NCBI RefSeq assembly: GCF_019396345.1
Contig: NZ_JAHKRM010000034.1
Span: 1-64,000 of the forward strand
DNA from: Nonomuraea guangzhouensis
GTDB lineage: Bacteria > Actinomycetota > Actinomycetes > Streptosporangiales > Streptosporangiaceae
DNA length: 64,000 bases
Reading direction: 5' to 3'
This document shows positions 8,511 to 16,337 of the stretch, piece by piece. The notes below the pieces were generated by a model that was not told where the DNA came from, made no database searches, and saw only the letters and a program-made list of their open reading frames with translations. The position numbers and the translations under genes were made by a program. Every line of letters begins with the position of its first letter. Within the stretch, counting starts at the first letter, position 1.

Positions 8511-9015
8511 AGCTCTCTCCTCCGGAGTTGCGTACGTTGTGCGCTTGATGCGAACACTGTACTCACAATGCACGGTCGTACGCAAGCCGGTTGGCGGCCA
8601 CCACCCACCCCCTTGCCCGTCTGGGTGGTTGACCGTGGCAGCCCGCCCCGAGCGGTCCTCGCTGTCGCTCGGGCTGTTCTCCCTGAGGCGCCTCCGGCGC
8701 ACAACGGTCTTCGCAATGGGACGCTTCGCGCTAGGGGACTCAGGCGCTTCTTCCAGTCGGGCCGCAGCCCCGACCCCTGGAGGACTTCGCTCCGCTCAGA
8801 CGCCTTATATCCCTGCGCAGGCTTCGCCTGCGCCTTCCAGCTGGCCGTCTATATGAGATTCGCAGGACGGTGCCTGCTGGCTCTGCTCGATGGAAGCTCT
8901 ACTGTCGCCCTGCCCCACGGCCATGGCGGGCAGGGCGACGACGGGAAGATCATGCCGCACATCGTTTACGACGTTGAACGCTTGCGGGTGTATACCATTC
9001 GCTATACTGCAGCAT
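8511..9015. other. 505-bp gap with low-complexity and inverted repeats
   Basis: No convincing frame is present. The stretch is rich in short inverted repeats such as GCGCAGGC/GCCTGCGC around TTC (8815-8833), and GGCGCCTCCGGCGC near 8690. The last 35 bases hold the toxin-antitoxin promoter. The long open frames that cross it on the plus strand are antisense to the serine hydrolase. Confidence 0.5.
8982..9008 (+). promoter_or_regulatory. Promoter and likely auto-operator of the HigBA-like operon
   Basis: A -35-like TTGCGG (8982-8987) and a -10 TATACT (9003-9008) stand 15 bases apart. Transcription would start at 9015-9016, which is the GTG start codon, so the message looks leaderless. An inverted repeat GTATA (8990-8994) and TATAC (9003-9007) covers the -10 and would suit autorepression by the antitoxin. 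Confidence 0.55.
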
Positions 9016-9378
9016 GTGGCCGATGATGAATGGGATGTCTACATCGTCGATGAGGTGCGTGAATGGATCGATGGGCTCGACGACGCGACACACACGCGCG
9101 TCGTGCAAGCGATCGACGCGCTCGCCGATGGTGGGCCAGGTTTGGGACGGCCGTTGGTCGATACGATCACCGCGTCGCGGCTCCAGAACCTGAAGGAACT
9201 CCGGCCGGGCACTGTGCGCATCCTGTTCGCCTTCGATCCGTGGCGATCGAGCATCCTGTTGGTCGCGGGTGATAAAGCGGGGCAGTGGAACGCCTGGTAT
9301 CGGCAGGCCATCCCACTAGCTGAGCAGCGCTATGAGACCTATCTGAAGGAACGGCAGGCGGAGGAGGGCAGATCGTGA
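9016..9378 (+). CDS. higB: RelE/HigB-type toxin (type II toxin-antitoxin)
   Basis: About 120 residues from a GTG at 9016 (VADDEWDVYIVDEV). The gp49/HigB-like fold shows in EVREWIDGLDD, the LGRPLVDTI turn, LQNLKELRPGTVRILFAFDP and AGDKAGQWNAWYRQAIPLAEQRY. Toxins of this family cleave mRNA on the ribosome. The gene precedes its antitoxin with a 4-base GTGA overlap, the usual HigBA order. There is no ribosome site before the GTG, but the promoter position predicts a leaderless transcript. Confidence 0.85.
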   Translation: MADDEWDVYIVDEVREWIDGLDDATHTRVVQAIDALADGGPGLGRPLVDTITASRLQNLKELRPGTVRILFAFDPWRSSILLVAGDKAGQWNAWYRQAIPLAEQRYETYLKERQAEEGRS

Positions 9379-9692
9379 CGGGATACGTGCGTTGGAAGGA
9401 CATCCGTGCCGAGCACATCGAACGTGCCGGTGGTGAGGAAGCCGTAGAGGCGGGCAAACAGGAACTCCTCGCCAAGGTGCAAGGACACCGGCTCGCCGAG
9501 ATCCGCCGGAGTCGCGGGCTGACCCAGCAGGACATTGCTCAGCGCATGGGGGTTACCAAGGGGCGCGTCTCGCAGATCGAGCAAGGAAAGATCTCCGGGC
9601 AGGAGGTTCTCGCTCGATATGCCACTGCGCTCGGTGGGCGGCTCCATCAGTCGATCTACTTCGACGACGGTGACATCGCTGCCATTGCCTGA
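9375..9692 (+). CDS. higA: XRE-family antitoxin (HigA-like)
   Basis: The product is 105 residues from a GTG overlapping the toxin stop (GTGA). A Cro/C1-type helix-turn-helix occupies residues 38-90 (LAEIRRSRGLTQQDIAQRMG, then VTKGRVSQIEQGKI). The N-terminal 35 residues probably wrap the toxin. It would neutralise HigB by binding and repress the operon at the operator upstream of higB. The operon ends before the IS element 100 bp downstream. Confidence 0.85.
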   Translation: MTGYVRWKDIRAEHIERAGGEEAVEAGKQELLAKVQGHRLAEIRRSRGLTQQDIAQRMGVTKGRVSQIEQGKISGQEVLARYATALGGRLHQSIYFDDGDIAAIA

Positions 9693-9800
9693 GGTTCCGA
9701 GCGAGACACCCGGCAGCGCGGTCGATGCGGTTCGGCGGCTATTCCTCGTCGGCGCGGAGCACCTCGCTCAGCTGCCGGCGGCGCCGTAGCGCCGACTAGA

Positions 9801-10911
9801 TGTACTGACCACAGAGGTTGAGTACGGGGCGACATGGCTTCGATGATCTTGTAATTGGGTGAGGGCCTTCGGTTTGGTGTGGATTGCGACATCTACCACC
9901 GAACCAGAAAGGCCCTCATGCCCCACCGTAACGCGCCGCTGACCGAACTCGGGCGTCTGCGCCTGGCCCGCTGCGTGGTCGAGGACGGCTGGCCGCTGCG
10001 CCGCGCTGCCGAACGTTTCCAGGTCGCCGTGACCGCTGCCCGGCGCTGGGCCGGCCGCTACCGACGGCACGGCAGCGCGGGCATGACCGATCGCAGCTCA
10101 CGCCCGCACCACAGCCCACGCCGCACCCCGACCCGGATCGAGCGGCGCATCATCAAGGTCCGGCTGCTACGCCGGTGGGGACCGGCCCGCATCGCCTACC
10201 TGCTCGGCCTCAACCCGGCCACCGTCCACCGGGTCCTGACCCGCTACCGGCTCGCCCGCCTGACCCACCTGGACCGCGCCACCGGCCGGCCGATCCGCCG
10301 CTATGAACACCCCGCCCCCGGCGACCTCATCCACGTCGACATCAAGAAACTCGGCAACATCCCCGACGGCGGCGGCCACCGCGCGCACGGCCGGGCCGCA
10401 GGCGGGCGCAACAGCTCAGCCCACCGCGACCCCAACCGGGCCCGCACCCACCACGGCCGACCCAACCTCGGCTACGGCTACCTGCACAACGCCATCGACG
10501 ACCACTCCCGCCTGGCCTACACCGAGATCCTGCCCGACGAGACCAAGGAAAGCGCCGCCGCCTTCTGGCAACGCGCCCAAGCCTTCTTCACCACCGCCGG
10601 GATCACCGTGCGCCGGGTACTGACCGACAACGGCAGCTGCTACCGCTCCCACCTGTGGCGCGACACCCTCACCGCGGCGGGCATCACCCACAAACGCACC
10701 CGCCCCTACCGCCCGCAGACCAACGGCAAAGTCGAACGCTACAACCGCACCCTGCTCGACGAATGGGCCTACGCCCAGCCCTACCGTTCCGAAACCGAAC
10801 GCCGCGCCGCCCTACCGGCCTGGGTGCACACCTACAATCACCACCGCGGACACACCGCACTGAACGGCCTTTCACCCGCCAGCCGCGTACCCAACCTCAC
10901 GGGACAGAACA
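9801..10911 (+). mobile_element. Complete IS481-family insertion sequence, about 1.1 kb
   Basis: The left end begins TGTACTGACC with GAGGTTGAGTACGGGGC inside it. The right end, read on the other strand, begins TGTTCTGTCC with GAGGTTGGGTACGCGGC. The two align over some 30 bases with few mismatches, giving imperfect terminal inverted repeats. The element is 1111 bp with one transposase gene and appears intact. TG...CA ends are typical of the family. Confidence 0.8.
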
Positions 10912-10916
10912 ACTAG
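9918..10916 (+). CDS. IS481-family transposase
   Basis: The product is 332 residues from MPHRNAPLTELG. An N-terminal helix-turn-helix (RRAAERFQVAVTAARRWAGRYR) and a second HTH (WGPARIAYLLGLNPATVHRVL) precede an rve integrase core. The DDE residues are visible as HVDIKKLG (D), VLTDNGSCYRS (D) and TNGKVERYNRTL (E), followed by the YNHHRGHTAL motif. Length is normal for the family, so the enzyme is probably active. The last codon is split by the IS boundary and the TAG lies in the flanking target copy. Confidence 0.9.
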   Translation: MPHRNAPLTELGRLRLARCVVEDGWPLRRAAERFQVAVTAARRWAGRYRRHGSAGMTDRSSRPHHSPRRTPTRIERRIIKVRLLRRWGPARIAYLLGLNPATVHRVLTRYRLARLTHLDRATGRPIRRYEHPAPGDLIHVDIKKLGNIPDGGGHRAHGRAAGGRNSSAHRDPNRARTHHGRPNLGYGYLHNAIDDHSRLAYTEILPDETKESAAAFWQRAQAFFTTAGITVRRVLTDNGSCYRSHLWRDTLTAAGITHKRTRPYRPQTNGKVERYNRTLLDEWAYAQPYRSETERRAALPAWVHTYNHHRGHTALNGLSPASRVPNLTGQNN

Positions 10917-11249
10917 ACGACCTCGGATCTGCACCGGTTCCTGGGCGCCCTGCTCGGCGGGCGCCTCCTTCCGCCCGCTCAGCAGAAGGAGATGTTCACC
11001 ACCGTCTCGACGGAGGGCGCGGACTGGGTGCCCAACACCAGGTACGGCCTCGGCGTCTACTCTCAGACGCTCCCGTGCGGGGTCACGCTCTGGGGCGGCG
11101 GCGGCTTCATCCAGGGCTCGACGTCGTACGCGATGGGCGACCGCCGGGGCACCCACACGCTGGTCAGCAACATCAACGGCGACTGGAACGACTTCCTGAA
11201 GACCTTCACCCAGCTCTTCGAAACGACCTTCTGCAAGAAGCCGGCCTAA
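10917..11249 (+). pseudogene. 3' remnant of a serine-type D-Ala-D-Ala carboxypeptidase-like gene
   Basis: The frame from the IS edge reads TTSDLHRFLGALLGGRLLPP and continues through YGLGVYSQTLPCGVTLWGGGG to a TAA. This is the last third of a class C beta-lactamase/carboxypeptidase-like protein, with the third motif in LWGGGGFIQG. The catalytic SxxK half is missing, and nothing similar lies left of the IS. The remnant begins within three bases of the IS boundary, so deletion next to the IS probably removed the 5' part. A later ATG at 10992 could restart an 85-residue piece without activity. Confidence 0.75.
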
Positions 11250-11374
11250 AAAGAAGGTGTCTTCGAACCCCTGAACTGCCAGTAACCCGTGCAGGAGCCT
11301 GTCGGCGGTCCCGGAGGCGGCAGTCCCGAGCAGAGGCCGCCGCCTTCGGGCGTTCTCCGAAGTTTCGGGCGTTC

Positions 11375-11794
11375 TCAGAAGTCCGGGAAGAACCACAACC
11401 GCTGTGCCGCGGCCGCCTTGAAGAAATGGCCCAGGGACTCGATGACCGCCCTTGGCTGTGGATGGCCGTCGCCGAGGTCGATCTCGGTATCCGGGTGCTC
11501 GGCCAGCCAGCGGTCGAGCGCGTCGGCGAGCACCTGGACTTCGTCGGGATCGAGCAGCGCGTACAGGCTGGTGTCGAGGTGCTTGGAGACCCAGCCCTCG
11601 TAGACCTTGCCGCGAAACCCGGTGATGTCGCTGTCGGACGGCCAGAACACGCCCGCGGGAAAACCGCGCGGCATGTTCTCAAACGGCTCGATGTCCTCGG
11701 GCACCATCCACTGGAACGTGATCGGCTTGCTCAGTGTGCCGTGCCCGGTGACGGATGGATCTCCGGGACGCACCGCGTAGACGTCTAAACCCAT
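11375..11794 (-). CDS. Hypothetical protein of about 139 residues
   Basis: It starts at MGLDVYAVRPGDPS. The N-terminal GLDVYAV and acidic DSDITGFRGKVYEG are typical of a small soluble family found in actinobacteria, with no assigned function that I know. LADALDRWLAEHPD predicts an amphipathic helix. No membrane segment, signal peptide or metal motif is present. It lies alone between the carboxypeptidase remnant and the next minus-strand gene. Confidence 0.6.
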   Translation of the reverse strand: MGLDVYAVRPGDPSVTGHGTLSKPITFQWMVPEDIEPFENMPRGFPAGVFWPSDSDITGFRGKVYEGWVSKHLDTSLYALLDPDEVQVLADALDRWLAEHPDTEIDLGDGHPQPRAVIESLGHFFKAAAAQRLWFFPDF

Positions 11795-11941
11795 GATCGA
11801 ATACTTCCACACGCCACCGACAGTCAGCGGGTGAGTCTCCGGCTCATCAGCGTGATCGCAGCAACGGTCAGGTGCGCCTCGCAGTGCGACGGCTCGCCGG
11901 CCGGACGAACCACCGGGCCGACGTGCTCGACAAAGGTTCCT

Positions 11942-12985
11942 CTAGTACCAGGCCAGGCTGTAGATGGCCCGGTCCGACTCCGGGATGAGGCCCGGCAGGC
12001 CGAGCTGGGCAGCGCCCGGCAGTCGCCGCATCACGTCACCCAGCTGCCTGTTGACCCCGGTCATGAACTCGGCGGCGTCCTTGTCGTCGCCGCTCCAGAG
12101 GTCGGACAACTCCCAGCCGCCCTTGTTGACCACCGCGTCGAAACGATGCTGGGCGCTGGTCAGTATCTCGGCGCATTCGGTGGTGCGCAGTCCCATGTCA
12201 CCGTGGACGGACGCCAGCCCGCGAACGGTCTCGAAGATGGACTTCAGCGCCTCCTGCGCCTTGTCGGCCGCGGGGCCGTGCCAGGGCGCGTCACGGATCT
12301 CCTGGGCGCGGAACACGATCCCGTGCGCGACCTCGACGAGACCGTTGGCGATGGCGTTCGTGGCGGCGGCGTAGTCGGTCAGCACCTGCGGCTTCCACGA
12401 CATCAGCATTTCCCTGATCTGGGCTCTGTTCAGGCCGTGGTGCGAGGTGTCGTCGGTGATGAGCTCCGTCACCGGATCACCGTCGTTCTCCTTGAGGATG
12501 CGCGGGCTGATGGAGCCGTTCGGGTAGGCGTTGCTGACCCGGTAGTCGCCCTTCGGGCTCCAACTCGTCTCCGGTATCGTGATCCACGCCTCCGGCTTCG
12601 CGCGCCAGCTGTCCACGTCGGCGAGCTTGTAACTACGGCCGCTGGTGGAGACCAGACCCGCCGCCATCGCGCACTCCATCATCGCGTCCCCGGTCAGGCA
12701 GGAGAGTGCCTGCTCGAAGCCGGTGATGACGTCCGACACCGTGATCGCGGCCTTCCAGTTCAAGATGGTGCCGGTCATCTTGGCTGACTCGAACCGCCTG
12801 TGCAGCAGGCGATAGACCGCGTCGAACTGGGTCATGAGCTGTTTGCCGATCGTCTGCAGCCGCCCGTGGTCGACCTCGTACCCGCTGCTGTGCTCGAGCG
12901 CGAGCCCCGGCCAGTAGTTCTCGCGAATGGGCAGGTTCTCCCACGCGCTCCATTCGTCCTCGGCGGTCGGCTGCGGTTCGCGCAT
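11942..12985 (-). CDS. WXG100/PPE-like helical protein, hypothetical
   Basis: The product is 347 residues after a good AAGGAG site. The C-terminal half is predicted helical with a Trp-His-Gly turn at residues 235-237 (APWHGPAADKAQEAL), similar to the W-x-G turn of WXG100 proteins; the N-terminal half contains another helical block (GRLQTIGKQLMTQFDAVYRL). A DxWRAKPEAWITIPETSWSP segment lies between. This fits a protein exported by, or shaped like, ESX/type VII substrates. No secretion genes are adjacent and the similarity is structural only. It is divergent from the SARP-like regulator. Confidence 0.55.
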   Translation of the reverse strand: MREPQPTAEDEWSAWENLPIRENYWPGLALEHSSGYEVDHGRLQTIGKQLMTQFDAVYRLLHRRFESAKMTGTILNWKAAITVSDVITGFEQALSCLTGDAMMECAMAAGLVSTSGRSYKLADVDSWRAKPEAWITIPETSWSPKGDYRVSNAYPNGSISPRILKENDGDPVTELITDDTSHHGLNRAQIREMLMSWKPQVLTDYAAATNAIANGLVEVAHGIVFRAQEIRDAPWHGPAADKAQEALKSIFETVRGLASVHGDMGLRTTECAEILTSAQHRFDAVVNKGGWELSDLWSGDDKDAAEFMTGVNRQLGDVMRRLPGAAQLGLPGLIPESDRAIYSLAWY

Positions 12986-13279
12986 GGCTCACTCCTTGTT
13001 AGTGATCAAGGAACGCCACGCTAGGAGTCCTGGTTGACGGGCAAGCGAAGATCAGGTTAACGGACGGTCTCGTACGGAACGAGGCCAGGCCGAGGTGGCG
13101 CCGGGGCGAGAACGTCCGCGATCATGGTGGACAGATCGCCGGCGATCGGTATTCTCGGCGGCGTCATACGGCAGTTGACCTTCGCCGACCGCATCCCGAC
13201 AACAATCCTCCGCCGAACGCTCAGTAGGCGCACCAAAGTTCACGAGTACGGTGTTGTAACGCAAGGGATTGGCCACTAC

Positions 13280-16200
13280 ATGGCGTACCAGCGGGTGAAT
13301 TTCGCCGTCCTGGGCTCCGTTCAGGTGTTCCTTGAGGGCGCCCCGATCCATCTTCGGGGCAAACCTCGAGCCGTGCTGGCCACTCTGCTCCTCAACGCCA
13401 ACACCGTGATCTCCCGGGACGGGCTGGTGGCCGCGCTGTGGGACGAGCCTCCGACCACCGCGGTGGCCAACATCCAGACCCACGTCTGGCAGCTACGGCG
13501 GGCGATTCCCGGTGGGGACCAGATCGTGCGGACCGAAGGGTCCGGCTATCTGCTGCGCGCCGAGCCCGATCAGCTGGACGCACTCATCTTCAGTGACGTG
13601 GCGCGCGAGGGGCGGCTGGCCGTCCAGCGGGGCGAGCTGACGGTCGCCGAGCGGGCGTTCGGGCGGGCGGTGGCGCTCTGGCGGGGCCGGCCCGCCGAGG
13701 ACCTCGTGCTCGGTGAGGTGTTGACGCCCCGGATCGCCGAGCTGGAGGAGGAGCTGTACCAGGCGCGTTCCGACTGGATCGACGTCCGGCTGGCCCTCGG
13801 GCAGCATGACCAGCTGATCGGTGAGCTGCGGAAGATCGCGGACGCGCATCCACTGCGCGAGCGTCTCTGGGGTCAGCTCATGCTCGCCCTGCACCGGGCC
13901 GGGCGGCGGGGCGAGGCGTTGGACGCCTACCGCCGGGTGCGGACGGTCCTGGTGGAGGAGCTGGGCGTCGAGCCGGGCGAGGATTTACGCCGGCTCCACG
14001 CGAACCTCTTGGCGGATCAACCGTCAGCCCCCAGCGCTCCGGCACCGGCTACCGCGCAGCACGAGCCCGCCGAACCAGACACCACGACAACGTGGCACCA
14101 CATCTGCCAGCTACCCGCGGACCTCGCCGACTTCGTCGGCAGAAGCGCAGAATTGACAACGATCACCACGGTTCTGCGCGGCAGGGACCCCGCGGTCTCC
14201 GCACCCGTGATCGTGGCCCTGTCAGGCGCCCCCGGACTCGGCAAGAGCACCCTGGCGATCCACCTGGCGCATCTGCTCCGGCCCGCCTTCCCCGACGGTC
14301 AGCTCTACGTACGGCTCGGCGCGGCCTCGCCCGCGCCGCGCGATCCCTGGCGCATTCTCGGGGAGTTGCTGAGAGCACTCGGGGTGGACGGGAACGCGAT
14401 CCCCGACACGCTCGAAGAGCGCGCCACTCTGTACCGGTCGCGCCTCGCGGATCGCGAGATCCTCATCATCCTCGACGACGCGGCGGAGGAGGCGCAGGTG
14501 TCGCCCCTGTTACCGGGCACAGCGCGTGGCGCGGTGCTGGTGACCTCCCGTGCGCAGCTCGCCCTGCCCGGGGCTCAGGCGATCTTGCTGGACGTACCCG
14601 ACGATGACGATGCGGTGGAGCTGCTCGAACGGGTGGCCGGACAGGCCCGCGTGCGCGCGGAGCCGACGGCGGCGGCCTCGATTCTGCGCGCCTGCGGACG
14701 CCTGCCGCTGGCGATCCGCATAGCGGGGGCGAGGCTGTCGGCCCGGCCCGCCTGGCCGTTGTCCGACCTCGCGGCCCGACTGGAGGACACTCGCCGGCGT
14801 CTCGACGAGCTGGCTCTGGGCCAGCAGACCGTTCGCGCCAACTTCGCTGTGAGCTACGACGCCCTCACCGACGTGGCGCGGCGGATGTTCCGGCTGCTCG
14901 GCCTGTGCGGGCTGGAAAGCGTGCCCGAGTGGGCCGCGGCGGCGCTGCTGGGAGAGTCCCGGGAGGTAACGGATCGCGCCCTGGAGACCCTGGTCGTCGC
15001 CGGTCTGGTGAACGGGCCGGAAGCCTGCGCCGCGGGCGGTCTGCGATACCGGCTGCACGATCTGCTCCGGGCGTTCGCGCGGGAGCAGGCCGAGGCGGAG
15101 GAGAGCGAGGCACGGCGGCGCGCGATTCTGCTCGGGCTCGTCAGGGAGAGTCTCGACCGGGTGGCGGCGGCCGTCACTGATCTCCCCCTGCCCTGCGCGC
15201 CCACGCCGGGCGCCGGCGAGTCCCGCCCGACAGCAGGGCGAGGCGACTCCGAGTGGCTGATGGAGGAACGCGGGAACATGGTGGCGGTGGTCGAGCTCGC
15301 GGCCGCGCTGGACAGACCCGCTCTCGCCTGCGAGCTGGCCTACCATCTGACGGCCTACCTCCGGATTCACGGCTTCTTCGACCAGGCCACCCGGATTCAC
15401 GATGCCGTCATCGCCGCCGCGACCCGGCTGGAGCACACCCCCTCGATACTGACCACCCGGCTGATGCGGGCGGATCTCATGGTGGAGCGGGGGATGTTCG
15501 GCGACGCGCTGCCGGAGTTCGCGTCACTGCTCGAGCTGTTCGAGCGCAGGGGAGACCGGCACTCCGCCGCGTACGCGCTCAGCGGCCTCGGCATCTGCCG
15601 GCATATGTCCGCGGACTTCGAGGAGGCGCTGGATCGCACCACGGAAGCCGTCGACCGGTTCGAGGAGCTCGGCGACCACGGCGGGCTGCTCAGTACCTTG
15701 ATCCACCTGACGTCGATCCACCTTGAGCTCGGCCACCACGACCAGGCCGCCGAGGTCTGCCATCGCGGACTGGAGCTGGCGCGCGGGTGCCGCACCGCGT
15801 ACCCCCGGGCGATCCTGCTCCGCGCCCTGGGCATCACCCACTACAGCAAGGGCGAGGTGCCGGAGGCGATCCGGCGCTATGAGGAGAGTCTCGAACTCAG
15901 CCGCCGGCACGGCTATCCGATCATCACCACCATGACGGAGCGCCGGCTGGGGGAAGCCCTGGGCGCGGTGGGACGGTTCGACGAGGCGGTGCGGACGCTC
16001 ACGCGCTGCCAGCGGAGCTTCGCCCGTTTCGGTGACATGTACGGTGAGTCGCTCACCGCGTACGCCCTCGGCGAGGTCGCCTTCCGGCGCCGCCGTTCGC
16101 CCGAGGCACTGCGGCACCTGACGCACGCGCTCGACGTGCTGGGAGTCAAGGAGATGCAGCACTGGCGCGCCCGGGTCCTGCGCGAGATCGGCCGCGTCCA

Positions 16201-16336
16201 TGCCGATCTCGGTGACCCGGACGCCGCAGCGGCGGCCTGGAACGAGGCGCTCGCCATCTTCCACAGCTTCGACTCCGCGGAAGCGGCGGAGGTGAGTGCC
16301 TTTCTCGATACCTTGCGCCAGATGCCCGCCGGGTGA
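13280..16336 (+). CDS. SARP/AfsR-like transcriptional regulator (BTAD, NB-ARC, TPR)
   Basis: The product is 1018 residues from MAYQRVNFAVLGSV, with AAGGGA upstream; the frame is open further but the domain starts here. Residues 1-95 form an OmpR-like winged helix (LRGKPRAVLATLLLNANTVI, ALWDEPPTTAVANIQTHVWQLRR). Residues 100-250 form the BTAD domain ending VRTVLVEELGVEPGEDLRRLH. A P-loop ATPase follows (LSGAPGLGKSTLA, ILIILDDA), then a winged helix and a TPR array to the C-terminus. Such proteins bind heptamer repeats with 11-bp phasing. Matching repeats occur upstream of the facing peptide cassette, whose last stop is one base away, so local control is plausible. Confidence 0.88.
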   Translation: MAYQRVNFAVLGSVQVFLEGAPIHLRGKPRAVLATLLLNANTVISRDGLVAALWDEPPTTAVANIQTHVWQLRRAIPGGDQIVRTEGSGYLLRAEPDQLDALIFSDVAREGRLAVQRGELTVAERAFGRAVALWRGRPAEDLVLGEVLTPRIAELEEELYQARSDWIDVRLALGQHDQLIGELRKIADAHPLRERLWGQLMLALHRAGRRGEALDAYRRVRTVLVEELGVEPGEDLRRLHANLLADQPSAPSAPAPATAQHEPAEPDTTTTWHHICQLPADLADFVGRSAELTTITTVLRGRDPAVSAPVIVALSGAPGLGKSTLAIHLAHLLRPAFPDGQLYVRLGAASPAPRDPWRILGELLRALGVDGNAIPDTLEERATLYRSRLADREILIILDDAAEEAQVSPLLPGTARGAVLVTSRAQLALPGAQAILLDVPDDDDAVELLERVAGQARVRAEPTAAASILRACGRLPLAIRIAGARLSARPAWPLSDLAARLEDTRRRLDELALGQQTVRANFAVSYDALTDVARRMFRLLGLCGLESVPEWAAAALLGESREVTDRALETLVVAGLVNGPEACAAGGLRYRLHDLLRAFAREQAEAEESEARRRAILLGLVRESLDRVAAAVTDLPLPCAPTPGAGESRPTAGRGDSEWLMEERGNMVAVVELAAALDRPALACELAYHLTAYLRIHGFFDQATRIHDAVIAAATRLEHTPSILTTRLMRADLMVERGMFGDALPEFASLLELFERRGDRHSAAYALSGLGICRHMSADFEEALDRTTEAVDRFEELGDHGGLLSTLIHLTSIHLELGHHDQAAEVCHRGLELARGCRTAYPRAILLRALGITHYSKGEVPEAIRRYEESLELSRRHGYPIITTMTERRLGEALGAVGRFDEAVRTLTRCQRSFARFGDMYGESLTAYALGEVAFRRRRSPEALRHLTHALDVLGVKEMQHWRARVLREIGRVHADLGDPDAAAAAWNEALAIFHSFDSAEAAEVSAFLDTLRQMPAG

Positions 16337-16337
16337 C

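Larger units (their letters stand above)
9795..10917. repeat. 6-bp target duplication flanking the IS481-type element
   Basis: ACTAGA at 9795-9800 is repeated at 10912-10917, directly outside the two terminal repeats. Its last copy supplies the TAG stop used by the transposase. A six-base match at exactly both ends is unlikely by chance but not impossible. Confidence 0.65.

Noticed and set aside
8815..8833. GCGCAGGC/GCCTGCGC hairpin
   Set aside because: A real inverted repeat, but it follows no gene and has no T-run; left as a feature of the gap only.
6297..9026. 909-codon open frame on the plus strand
   Set aside because: It is antisense to the CU044-like tail, the acetyltransferase remnant and the serine hydrolase. 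Its Arg/Pro/His composition is typical of a shadow frame in high-GC DNA.
13134..13147. GATCGCCGGCGATC palindrome upstream of the SARP-like gene
   Set aside because: Perfect, but GC-rich 14-mers of this kind are common here and the place relative to a promoter is unclear.
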